A DNA stretch of 64,000 nucleotides from Comamonas testosteroni TK102. Lineage in GTDB: Bacteria > Pseudomonadota > Gammaproteobacteria > Burkholderiales > Burkholderiaceae_C. Made by a program: the position numbers and the translations under genes. Where the stretch lies: the NCBI RefSeq assembly GCF_000739375.1, contig NZ_CP006704.1:2232001-2296000 (forward strand), given 5' to 3'. The notes under the pieces were generated by a model. The model did no database searches. It worked only from the letters and a program-made list of their open reading frames with translations, and had not been told where the DNA came from. Shown one piece after another: positions 20,294 through 27,923 of the stretch. Numbering within the stretch: position 1 is the first letter of the stretch; every line of letters begins with the position of its first letter.

Positions 20294-21086
20294 TGTATTG
20301 ACCCAGTGAAAACCTGCTCAGGTGTTACCGTCGAGAGAAAGACACCATGAGCACATTGATGGAAGAAGAGATCAAACGCTGGACCGCAAAGCGCAAGAAT
20401 CGAGGAGAACCCGTCCTTCGGGTACCGAACCGTGGCGCACCTGCTGGGGTTCAACAAGAACACGGTGCAGCGCATCTTCCAGCTCAAGGGCTGGCAGGTG
20501 CGCAAGCGCCCGGTGGGCTTCAGGCCGCGGATCCAGTCGCTGCCCTCGGTGGCCAAGGCGCCCAACGAGCGCTGGGCCACGGATATGTGCCGGGTCTGGG
20601 CCGGGCGTGATGGCTGGACGACGATGGCCTTGGTGATCGACTGCCACAGCCGCGAACTGCTGGGCTGGTACCTGTCGCGCAGTGGGAAATCGAAGACGGC
20701 GGAGTCAGCACTGGAGCAGGCCCTGATCGCGCGCTTCGGCACGCTGGGCCGAGTATCTGAGCCGTTCCTGCTGCGTTCAGACAATGGCCTGGTCTTCACC
20801 AGCCGCAGCTTCACCTCGCTGGTCAGAAGCTATGGGCTGCGCCAGGAGTTCATCACGCCACACAGCCCCGAGCAGAACGGCTTGGTCGAGAGGGTGATCC
20901 GTACGCTCAAGGAGCAATGCGTGCATCGGCATCGCTTCGAATCGCTGCAGCATGCCAGTCGCCTGATCGGGGACTGGATCCACTTCTACAAGCACCGACG
21001 CCCGCATCAGGCGTTGAACATGAGAACACCCGCTGAGGCATTCGCATTAGCGGCCTGACCTGTGCAGGTTCTGCTGGGTCAATACA
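20294..21086 (+). mobile_element. IS3-type insertion sequence with internal deletion
   Basis: Bounded by inverted repeats: TGTATTGACCCAG at 20294-20306 and its exact complement at 21074-21086. Homology continues inward (AACCTGC and CAGGT shared). At 793 bp it is shorter than a normal IS3 member (1.2-1.5 kb), and the gene content shows that the middle is missing. I see no clear target duplication. It interrupts the integrase remnant on its left. Confidence 0.8.
20347..21058 (+). pseudogene. IS3-family transposase, orfA/orfB fused by deletion and out of frame
   Basis: The first ~17 codons (20347, MSTLMEEEIKRWTAKRK) look like the start of an orfA. A frame change then joins directly to the middle of orfB, readable from about 20420 to 21058 (AHLLGFNKNTVQRIFQLKGW). 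The DDE integrase core is present in that part: D in WATDMCRVW, D in RSDNGLVF and E in NGLVERVIRTLKEQ. Most of orfA and the start of orfB are missing, so the element is probably not autonomous, though the catalytic half is intact. Confidence 0.75.
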
Positions 21087-21120
21087 ACCACGCTGCGCTT
21101 CGAGCAAGTGCTTTTGCTGG

Positions 21121-21246
21121 CAAAGAAAAAGCCCGCGAGCGTTTGCTGTGGGCTTGAATAAAGAGCCGGTGACCCTTTCGGGTCCTGCCTGGGGAGAGGT
21201 CAGTAAGGGAGGGAGGAGGGATCCCAGGCCCGGCATAACAGGTAGA
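21121..21246 (+). repeat. Structured noncoding repeat, copy 1
   Basis: Shares ordered blocks with 21407-21531: AAAGAAAAAGCCCGC, TTGCTG, GAATAAA, AGCCGGTGACC, GCCTGGG, CCAGGCCCGGCA and ACAGGTA. Several blocks are self-complementary: GCCC..GGGC, GACCC..GGGTC, CCTGGG..CCCAGG. This suggests a folded RNA or a multi-hairpin DNA site rather than a protein, since stop codons and frame differ between the copies. Confidence 0.6.
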
Positions 21247-21406
21247 TGGCATCGAATTCTGCACAATGCTTTTAGGGCGATCAATAGGAGCTCGTCTTAC
21301 ACGAAACGGGGTAGATCCCCGTTTGCTCATGAGGCTTTGGCAGTGCGACTCTAGGCACCTGATTTGCGCGATGAGCGTCCTGTTCTGTACATTGAACTGC
21401 CTGTGG

Positions 21407-21531
21407 CAAAAGAAAAAGCCCGCAAGCAGTTGCTGCGGGCGCGAATAAAAAGCCGGTGACCTATTTGGTCATGCCTGGGCAAGTTGAGGAAGTGAAAGGA
21501 GTCTGTGACCCCAGGCCCGGCAAAACAGGTA
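21407..21531 (+). repeat. Structured noncoding repeat, copy 2
   Basis: Second copy of the unit at 21121, same orientation, with its start 286 bp further on. Sequence between the conserved blocks has diverged while the hairpin-forming ends are kept: GCCCGC..GCGGGC and GACC..GGTC, with changes on both sides that preserve pairing in the first hairpin. Confidence 0.6.
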
Positions 21532-21839
21532 CGTGACGCAAATTTTGCCCAAAGAGAGTCACGGAATCAATATGTACGTGGGTTCACAAACGAGCTCTGC
21601 GCCATCTGGCGTGACCACTCTCGCCACGACGCACAGGCCGCGCCGTGCTCTTGATCGACGGAAGCTCAGGCCCATTCCTGAGTTGCCGCACCTGCTCGAG
21701 GAGTCACGCCGGATGGCCCCCGCTACTTTCCCGGGGTGGTCATGATGGGCACCTGTGGCCGGTGCGATTACCCTCTTGCAGTATTCCAGCCGGGCCTTGC
21801 AGGCCTGGCTTGTAAGAACCGGGGAGCCGACCCCCGGCA

Positions 21840-21952
21840 CCATCAAGAAAAAGAGCGGATCACCCGGCTTGGGGTCTGTCGGTGGCGGCATCTTGGATTG
21901 CCCGACGCCACGCCCGGTTGCAGTTTTTCAGCGCCGCGCTTTTTCTTGATGG
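21840..21952. repeat. 19-bp inverted repeat
   Basis: CCATCAAGAAAAAGAGCGG at 21840-21858 pairs with 21934-21952 with a single mismatch. The arms are separated by 75 bp. They could form a hairpin in RNA or be ends of a small decayed element. Confidence 0.6.
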
Positions 21953-22388
21953 CCCCGCTATAGCCCTGCGGGAGAGGGCACATGCATGTCACATGCTGGC
22001 TAAACGCTCACATTTCAACTCTCCGGGCGCAAAAAAACCACCTCATGGGTGGCTGGTGAAAGAAACCGTATTTCTCGGGTCGTTGCTTGCTGTTTAGCTG
22101 TTACTGCTTTCGCTGCCGCTGCTGCTCATCCCTGTTCTGCTTTTGGGGAACAAGGGGGTGTCCTTGTTGCTCCGGAGCTGCGACCCCGTCCGTGAAAAAG
22201 AACATCAGCTTCAAGGTGTCCCAAAAAGATGGTGTTGAAATGGGGATAGGGTTACCTGACAAATAGACCTCCGGTCTAAGGTGGCTGGTCAAGATTGACT
22301 GCCTTGTCCCACGGTACTCTTTTAAATGACCTTAAACGGTGCCCTTGAAAAATAGACGCCAGCCATGTCGGCGCAGCTGTGGTCGCGA

Positions 22389-22568
22389 TCAGTCGATGAA
22401 GCCAAGGTCGCGCAGTGCTTCAGTCTCTTGGGTGTACTCGGCATCCTCAATCAGCAGAGTGCCGTCAGGGCCATAGATATTGCGCTGTGGCGCGCCCATG
22501 ACCTGCTCAATGCGTTCGACTCTGTAGCCGTGTCGCTCCCAAATTTCGGTGGTGTTAATGCGTGTCAT
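22389..22568 (-). CDS. Small hypothetical protein (59 residues), phage-like
   Basis: Begins ATG 22568 and ends TGA 22389. The product starts MTRINTTEIWERHGYRVERI and continues with NIYGPDGTLLIEDAEYTQ, ending LGFID. Codon use is GC3-rich and coherent over the full length, unlike overlapping frames. Another minus-strand open frame ends four bases before this ATG, so it may be the last gene of a small phage transcript. No family is recognised. Confidence 0.55.
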   Translation of the reverse strand: MTRINTTEIWERHGYRVERIEQVMGAPQRNIYGPDGTLLIEDAEYTQETEALRDLGFID

Positions 22569-22577
22569 GGATTCACT

Positions 22578-23195
22578 TTACCCAAACCGAAGCCCTGCAA
22601 GCAATGCTTTGTTTTGCGCCCTGATGTTGCTCAGGAGCTGGCGCCGATTGCTCGGTGGGCCTTTCTGTTCTTGGCGTCCCGTCTGCCTCACCCCGTACCG
22701 ACCCAGGGGCTGGACTCTCAGCGTCGGCACCTTCTTCTGCTGGTGCCACATCTCGTTCGCGTTGCCTGATCCCGTCCGGGGGCAGAGCGCTACTAGCCTT
22801 GTATGAACGATCCTTTCACCCCGTGCACTTAGCCGATGAAAACCAACATGACCACGTTGGCTCAGCCGGCACCCAGCGGTCACGATGAGGTGGCAGTGGC
22901 TGCGCTGACAGGGCTGTATATGACGCAGCGCCGCGGCCTCTGGCTGCAGCAGCAGGCCTGCTTGGAGGCCCTTGCGCCCTATGTCCCCAAACGTCGTGCT
23001 CGCAAGCTGCGCCGCGCCTCGCAGATCGCCATCACTCAGGGCATTGCTAATGGCGACTTCCTTTGTGATCGCCCGCTCGCCACACGCGCCGCAAACGAGC
23101 TCGTCGTTGATGTTCGGTTTCGGGAAATGGATGAGATTGTTGCTGCCGCATTTCGTGCAGCGAAGAAGCGTCTTTTCCAGCGCGGCACTGGTCAT
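22578..23195 (-). CDS. Putative zinc-ribbon protein, phage-like
   Basis: The N-terminal ~50 residues form a convincing zinc ribbon: CTKC at residues 13-16, then about 20 residues (NLIHFPKPNINDELV), then CGAC, followed by an acidic/hydrophobic helix. This matches small zinc-binding proteins of prophages. Codon third positions in this part are strongly G/C. The remaining ~140 residues look unlike a protein and may result from a frameshift, so the true gene may end near 22990. AGGAG lies just upstream of ATG 23195. A plus-strand frame (22836-23216) overlaps it and is the alternative reading. Confidence 0.45.
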   Translation of the reverse strand: MTSAALEKTLLRCTKCGSNNLIHFPKPNINDELVCGACGERAITKEVAISNALSDGDLRGAAQLASTTFGDIGRKGLQAGLLLQPEAAALRHIQPCQRSHCHLIVTAGCRLSQRGHVGFHRLSARGERIVHTRLVALCPRTGSGNANEMWHQQKKVPTLRVQPLGRYGVRQTGRQEQKGPPSNRRQLLSNIRAQNKALLAGLRFG

Positions 23196-23205
23196 GGAGG
23201 CTCCT

Positions 23206-23709
23206 ATGCGAAGTGAAGTTTTGGCGAATCAATCTTCGCATGGGGTGCCATCCATCACGATGAGCAGCCGCGACATTGCAGAGCTGACCGGCAAGGATCA
23301 CTTTCATGTGATGCGTGACCTGCGCGCCTTGCATGGACAGCCGGGTGCTTTGTTTGGTGGGGCTATCCAACCTTGGATAGGCGCAGAGCGCGCTCCCCGC
23401 ATTGCGGTGCATTACGTGCGCCGTGTCGAAGAGAAGTTCATCTGCGATCAGCTGCATCCCGCGAGCCTGCTGCTGCGCGATGCCCAGAAGTGGGCCACCC
23501 AGCAGCAGACCGGTGCGAGCACACCGCCCCCATCCCTGTCCCCGGCCGCAAGCCACAGGTTCGCTGGCGCTGGCAAAGCCATTTTGACGGGATCGAGCCA
23601 TGAACCGCAGCTACGAGATTGCAGACCTGGCACAGCCTGCCCTGCAGGGCGGCGAGCAGCAGGGCCATGCCCAACGGGGTCTTCAAGATTGAAAAGGGCG
23701 ATGAGGTGA
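23206..23709 (+). CDS. Rha-like phage regulatory protein, degenerate C-terminus
   Basis: Residues ~15-45 (VPSITMSSRDIAELTGKDHF followed by HVMRDLRALHGQ) match the start of Rha-type phage regulators, which carry a helix-turn-helix of this form. Beyond residue 50 the sequence does not follow the family and probably includes a frameshift: at 23600 a different frame begins a fresh short peptide (MNRSYEIADLAQ). GGAGG at 23196 precedes the ATG. It is probably a non-functional prophage remnant. Confidence 0.5.
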   Translation: MRSEVLANQSSHGVPSITMSSRDIAELTGKDHFHVMRDLRALHGQPGALFGGAIQPWIGAERAPRIAVHYVRRVEEKFICDQLHPASLLLRDAQKWATQQQTGASTPPPSLSPAASHRFAGAGKAILTGSSHEPQLRDCRPGTACPAGRRAAGPCPTGSSRLKRAMR

Positions 23710-23966
23710 TGACGCTGGTGCCAGCCGAGGCACGCCAGTTGGCGCCCATGCTGGCGGGTAAGGCGCTGGAGGCTTCAGCGTTGGCGCGTGTGCAAGGAGA
23801 TGGAGGCACGGATGGTGGAGATGCCGCAGCAACTCAGGGAGATGGATCGTCGTTACAAAGCGCTGAAGGCATCGAGAGTGGAGAATCTGGCGCAGCGGAG
23901 TCTTGAATTGATCCAGTAGCGAGACGAATCAGTGTGTTTCTCGGACGACCTCCGAGGAATGGGAAT
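23710..23966. other. Phage remnant without an assignable gene
   Basis: Short frames only. One at 23811-23920 encodes a charged, helix-prone peptide (MVEMPQQLREMDRRYKALKA) that resembles the C-terminal tail of a phage protein. Nothing can be named with confidence. Confidence 0.35.
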
Positions 23967-24482
23967 TCAGCGCACGATAAGCACTGGAGCTTTTGTCAAA
24001 TGAAGAACTTTGCAGGTGACGGAACCCAATAGAACAGACTCGGCAGCAGTCAGTCCGTGTGAGCCGATGCAAATAGCGAGGCTGCCAAGCTCCCCGGCCA
24101 GGTTCACGATAGAGGCCGCATCCTCGCCCATCACGGCATAGGTGCTGCAGGGGATTTCAGCTACGCTGATCAAGCTGCGTGCTTGGGCTGTTGCAGCCCA
24201 AGCATTTCGTCCTAGCTCTGTCTCTGCAGCTTCTTTGCTCATCCAAGGCTGGACATTAACCAGGTCGACTGCATCCCCTTGGCCTATTCCTATCAAGCGT
24301 GCAATCGCGCCAACTGCTCGCAATGAGCATTCCGAACCATCAACTGCAGCCAGCCAGCGCGCGCCGCTAGCTTTCTTTGCACTTAACTCTGAGTTCCAAG
24401 CAATTAATCTGAGCCTGCCAAAGCTATCGCGCCGCTGAAGAGAAGGCGAAGGAGCCAGATTTGTCAATTTTCCATCGCTCAT
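23967..24482 (-). CDS. Universal stress protein, UspA family
   Basis: 171 residues with the Usp fold. The first strand motif RWLAAVDGSECSLRAV is at residue ~43, after an unusual 40-residue N-terminal extension. The ATP-binding signature is GSHGLTAAESVLLGSVTCKV near the C-terminus (G-x2-G-x9-G-S), close to the canonical pattern. Its ATG overlaps the TerC stop (ATGA), so it is translationally coupled to terC. With a second Usp upstream of terC this forms a three-gene stress unit. Confidence 0.85.
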   Translation of the reverse strand: MSDGKLTNLAPSPSLQRRDSFGRLRLIAWNSELSAKKASGARWLAAVDGSECSLRAVGAIARLIGIGQGDAVDLVNVQPWMSKEAAETELGRNAWAATAQARSLISVAEIPCSTYAVMGEDAASIVNLAGELGSLAICIGSHGLTAAESVLLGSVTCKVLHLTKAPVLIVR

Positions 24483-25453
24483 AAAGCTCTCCTGGATGGC
24501 TTGCGTGACGAGAGCTTCACGCTAAGCAACACGGAAATCAGAACAATGGAGCCAACAATGAGCAGCGACCAATGCACCGGCATATGAAACCAGGGCATCG
24601 CAACCATCTTTGCTCCAATGTAGATCAACACCAGAGCAAGGCCGTACTTAAGCAGATAGAAACGTTCCGCCATATCGGCCAGCAAAAAGTACAGCGCCCT
24701 CAAGCCCAATATCGCAAAAATGTTGGATGTAAAGACGATGAAGGGGTCAGTGGTTACTGCGAAGATGGCCGGGATGCTATCGACAGCGAAGACCAGATCA
24801 CTGGCCTCGATCATCAACAGCACAAGAAACATCGGTGTTGCATAGAGCAATCCATCGATCCGCACAAAAAAGGATTGCCCATGAAACCCAGGTGCGATAC
24901 GCATGTGGCCGCGTAACCAGCGTAGCAGTGGATTTTTTTCTAAGTCGGGCTTTTGGTCAGCCATGATTAGCATCTTGCAGCCTGTCACAACCAAGAGCAG
25001 CCCAAATACATAGAGCACCCAGGCAAACTCGGAAACCAGCCAGATCCCCCCAAGAATCATTGCCGCGCGCATCACTATGGCACCAAGGACTCCATATAGC
25101 AGTACACGACGCTGTAGTTCCGGTGGAACCGCGAAGTACGTGAAGATCATCACGAACACAAACATGTTGTCCACTGAAAGCGCTTGCTCGATGAGATAGC
25201 CGGTGAAAAACTCCAGGGCCTTGTGGTTGGCAACTTCGCGACCGGCTGTGGTGTCCAGATACCACCACAGCAAAGCACCAAATGACGTGGCCAGAGTCAT
25301 CCATGCCACTGTCCAGCCAGCAGCCTCCCTGACCGAAACGCGGTGAGCCTTGTTGCCGCCAAGCACAAACAGGTCCAAGGCCAGCATTAGCATTACAAAG
25401 GCGACGAAGCCTATCCACATGGGTCCTGTGGCAAGCGTTTCGATGTTGTTCAT
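24479..25453 (-). CDS. TerC/Alx-family integral membrane protein
   Basis: 324 residues with about eight or nine membrane helices. Conserved acidic residues within the membrane mark the family: ALDLFVLGG, SVDNMFVFVMIF and IEASDLVFAVDSIPA. Members export manganese (Alx/MntP-like role) or contribute to tellurite/metal stress and envelope protein insertion. No manganese riboswitch of the alx type fits, because only 36 bp separate it from the upstream Usp gene. It sits between two Usp genes. Confidence 0.92.
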   Translation of the reverse strand: MNNIETLATGPMWIGFVAFVMLMLALDLFVLGGNKAHRVSVREAAGWTVAWMTLATSFGALLWWYLDTTAGREVANHKALEFFTGYLIEQALSVDNMFVFVMIFTYFAVPPELQRRVLLYGVLGAIVMRAAMILGGIWLVSEFAWVLYVFGLLLVVTGCKMLIMADQKPDLEKNPLLRWLRGHMRIAPGFHGQSFFVRIDGLLYATPMFLVLLMIEASDLVFAVDSIPAIFAVTTDPFIVFTSNIFAILGLRALYFLLADMAERFYLLKYGLALVLIYIGAKMVAMPWFHMPVHWSLLIVGSIVLISVLLSVKLSSRKPSRRAL

Positions 25454-25489
25454 GGGAAGGCTCCGGGTACGGTTCCCCGATGCAGCCCG

Positions 25490-26002
25490 TCAGTTCGAGG
25501 CCATCCACAAAGCAACGATGCCTGCGCCGGCGCCGACTCCGGCGGGAATGCCAATGCGCTCGAGCTTCGACGCAGCCTCCCCAGGAATAACCTCTACGGG
25601 GACACTTGCTTTCTCTAGCACCTGATTGGTTACAGAGTTCTCAATCAGCCGTACCAGTGAGCTCTTGCGCGCCGTGCTCATCACAATTAGGTCGCAGTGG
25701 AGCCTACGTGCAGCGTCCACAATACAGTCCACTTTGTTGCCAACTTCTGAGTGAACGGTGTACGGGATTCCCGCGGCATCCAGCATCCGGCGCGTTTCAA
25801 TGAGCGCAGCGTCAGCCTGTTCTTGGTGGAACTCCATTCGAGCGCTCTTGCTTGAGTAGTCGGTGATGAGTTTCGAGAACGGCGGCTGTACGTTCAAAAG
25901 ATGAATTTCAAGCCCTTGGCCTTTATTGAATTCATCGATAACGTGACGTATGGCATACAGAGAATTGGATGAACCGTCTGATGGGACAAGTACTTTCAGC
26001 AT
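25490..26002 (-). CDS. Universal stress protein, UspA family
   Basis: 170 residues. N-terminal MLKVLVPSDGSSNSLYAIRH, and a distal MSTARKSSLVRLIENSVTNQ in place of the usual G-x2-G-x9-G motif, so nucleotide binding may be lost. A C-terminal tail after residue 145 (GIPAGVGAGAGIVALWMASN) is glycine- and alanine-rich and hydrophobic, suggesting membrane attachment next to TerC. It is the first gene of the Usp-TerC-Usp unit and diverges from the LysR gene. Confidence 0.85.
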   Translation of the reverse strand: MLKVLVPSDGSSNSLYAIRHVIDEFNKGQGLEIHLLNVQPPFSKLITDYSSKSARMEFHQEQADAALIETRRMLDAAGIPYTVHSEVGNKVDCIVDAARRLHCDLIVMSTARKSSLVRLIENSVTNQVLEKASVPVEVIPGEAASKLERIGIPAGVGAGAGIVALWMASN

Positions 26003-26200
26003 GGTCTGCTCCTTGAAGTTGCGCTGCGCAGCGCTATCACTCGACGTTGGTTGACCCGTAATTTAGAGGCCGCATACACCTTCAGCTGCGAAGGCTTTCT
26101 GCATGGCACGTCTCCCTGCATTGCATGACATCAACAATAGCGATGCAGCCAATTAATAAAAGCAGATAATTCAGAAGCAATAGCTCTGAAAAGCCGAACA

Positions 26201-27085
26201 ATGAACCCAGGCTTCAGTTACCGGCACCTTTACTATTTTTGGGTTGTCGCCAAAGAAGGTGGCATGGCTCGCGCTGCAGAACGTTTGGGCATGGCCGTGC
26301 AAACTGTGAGCACGCAAGTTCGTGAGTTGGAGCGGTCTCTGGGGTATGTTCTGCTCAAACCCTCAGGTCGAGGAGTGGTGCTGACGGATGCGGGACTTGC
26401 CGCCATGCGGCAGGCAGAGCAAATATTTCAACTCGGAGAGCAGCTTCCTGCGGTAGTGCGCGATGCAGTAGGCGCGCCTACGGTGCGTCTGATTGTCGGA
26501 ATCTCCGACGAATTGCCCAAGCTGGCGGTTCAGAGCTTGATGCAGTCAGTGATGCAGGAGAGGAACCTCCGGCTACTGTGTATGGTCGACGAGTTTGAGG
26601 ACTTGTTGGGTGACCTTGCGTTGCATCGATTAGATGTTGTTCTTGCAGACCGAGCCGCGCCGCTCAACCCGAACTTGAAAGTCTATAGTCACTCCCTGGG
26701 TTCATCTCCGTTGGCCTGGTATGCGCCATCATCGCTGTATGTAGCGGCTAAGCACAATTTTCCTCATTCTCTATCCAAGGTGCCCGTGCTACTGCCAACC
26801 ACGCATGCTGCCGTGCGTCCAAGGCTCGATCAGTGGTTTGAGCGCAACTCCATCAGACCACACCTCGTCGGAGAATTTGAAGACAGTGCCTTGCTCAAGA
26901 CATTTGGCGCTGCCGGTATGGGTGTATTTCCCATGGCCAGCCTTGTTCACGAGGAGTTGACCAGCCGATATGCAGTGAAACGTCTCGGTGCCTGCGAGGG
27001 TGTTGAAGAACATTTTTTTGCGATTGCAGCAAGTCGCAAAGTGTTGCATCCGCTGGTGCAGCAGTTGTTCCCATCACAAGAATAG
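26201..27085 (+). CDS. LysR-family regulator, NhaR-like
   Basis: 294 residues. It starts FSYRHLYYFWVVAKEGGMAR, with HTH AERLGMAVQTVSTQVRELE, which is the NhaR pattern (HLYYFW). NhaR proteins respond to sodium or alkali stress. It is divergent from the Usp-TerC-Usp unit with about 200 bp between the starts, so it probably controls that unit. Its base composition is lower in GC than core genes nearby. Confidence 0.88.
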   Translation: MNPGFSYRHLYYFWVVAKEGGMARAAERLGMAVQTVSTQVRELERSLGYVLLKPSGRGVVLTDAGLAAMRQAEQIFQLGEQLPAVVRDAVGAPTVRLIVGISDELPKLAVQSLMQSVMQERNLRLLCMVDEFEDLLGDLALHRLDVVLADRAAPLNPNLKVYSHSLGSSPLAWYAPSSLYVAAKHNFPHSLSKVPVLLPTTHAAVRPRLDQWFERNSIRPHLVGEFEDSALLKTFGAAGMGVFPMASLVHEELTSRYAVKRLGACEGVEEHFFAIAASRKVLHPLVQQLFPSQE

Positions 27086-27194
27086 CGGATCGACGGTTTC
27101 TCGTTGAAGACTGGGTAGCAAGGCCTGCACTTTGCCGCGCTAGTGACCCGGCTAGGGTTCGACGCTCCATACCTGGCGGCCCATTATCCGGTGC

Positions 27195-27923
27195 ATGGCA
27201 TGCAATGAGGCAGTATCCAAACCCCAAAAGAGTACCCAGTCGGCTCCTGGCGCAAAGGAGGCTGGCAAGGCTGCGCCCGCCGATTGGGAACGCATCGAGC
27301 TTGATTACCGTGCCGGCGTAAAGACACTGCGCCAGATTGCTGATGAGAACGGCATTACGCATGGTGCTATCAACAAGAGAGCAAAACGGGATGGATGGGA
27401 GCGAGACCTGTCCGAAAAGATCCAGCGCAAGGCGGATGCGCTGGTATCCAAAGCGGCAGTATCCAGCGAGGTATCCAAGGAAACCAGAGCTGCAGAGCGC
27501 GCCGTAGTTGATGCCAATGCACAGGCCATTGCCGATGTGCGCCTGGCCCACCGCCGTGACATTCACCGAGCCCGGCGCATCACCAATGCGCTGCTGGACG
27601 AGCTGGAGCAGCAGGCTGACGCCGACACCGTAGCCCTGCTGGAGCAGTTGGGCGAGAACATGCGCAACCCCGACGAGAACGGGATTGATCGGCTCAACGA
27701 CCTGTATCACAAGGTCATCAGCCTGCCCGAACGCTCCAAGACCATGAAGACGCTGTCCGAGAGCCTGCGCATGCTGGTGGACATGGAGCGCACGGCCTTT
27801 GGCATGGATGACAAGGAAAAGGACGAGGCCGCACCTGGTACCGCCGGCTATGTGCCGCCCGCCATCCAGATCGTGCACGTCAAGGCGCCGGTGCACGAGC
27901 CCGATGAGGACGAGCAGGAATGA
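27195..27923 (+). CDS. Phage terminase small subunit
   Basis: 242 residues. After a low-complexity N-terminus (S/K/A/P) the DNA-binding helix-turn-helix is clear (DWERIELDYRAGVKTLRQIA and then THGAINKRAKRDGWERDL). A helical oligomerisation region and an acidic C-terminal tail (EPDEDEQE) follow. The start is placed at ATG 27195 with a nearby alternative. The large subunit overlaps its stop by 4 bp (ATGA), as in tailed phages. No portal or capsid genes follow. Confidence 0.85.
   Translation: MACNEAVSKPQKSTQSAPGAKEAGKAAPADWERIELDYRAGVKTLRQIADENGITHGAINKRAKRDGWERDLSEKIQRKADALVSKAAVSSEVSKETRAAERAVVDANAQAIADVRLAHRRDIHRARRITNALLDELEQQADADTVALLEQLGENMRNPDENGIDRLNDLYHKVISLPERSKTMKTLSESLRMLVDMERTAFGMDDKEKDEAAPGTAGYVPPAIQIVHVKAPVHEPDEDEQE

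Larger units (their letters stand above)
21087..22388. other. Gene-poor stretch of the island
   Basis: About 1.3 kb without a convincing gene. It holds two copies of a structured noncoding repeat (listed separately) and a 19-bp inverted repeat. A short minus-strand frame at 22101-22292 (63 codons, ending QNRDEQQRQRKQ) could be a small phage gene, but I see no family match. Confidence 0.5.

Noticed and set aside
22836..23216. Plus-strand 126-codon frame starting MKTNMTTLAQPAPSG
   Set aside because: It overlaps the zinc-ribbon frame on the other strand. G/C third-position bias and the paired CxxC motifs favour the minus strand in the last half, though the first half of this plus-strand frame has acceptable codon use, so the choice is not firm.
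25454..25489. Manganese-sensing riboswitch (yybP-ykoY type) before terC
   Set aside because: Only 36 bp separate terC from the upstream Usp gene, too short for this riboswitch.
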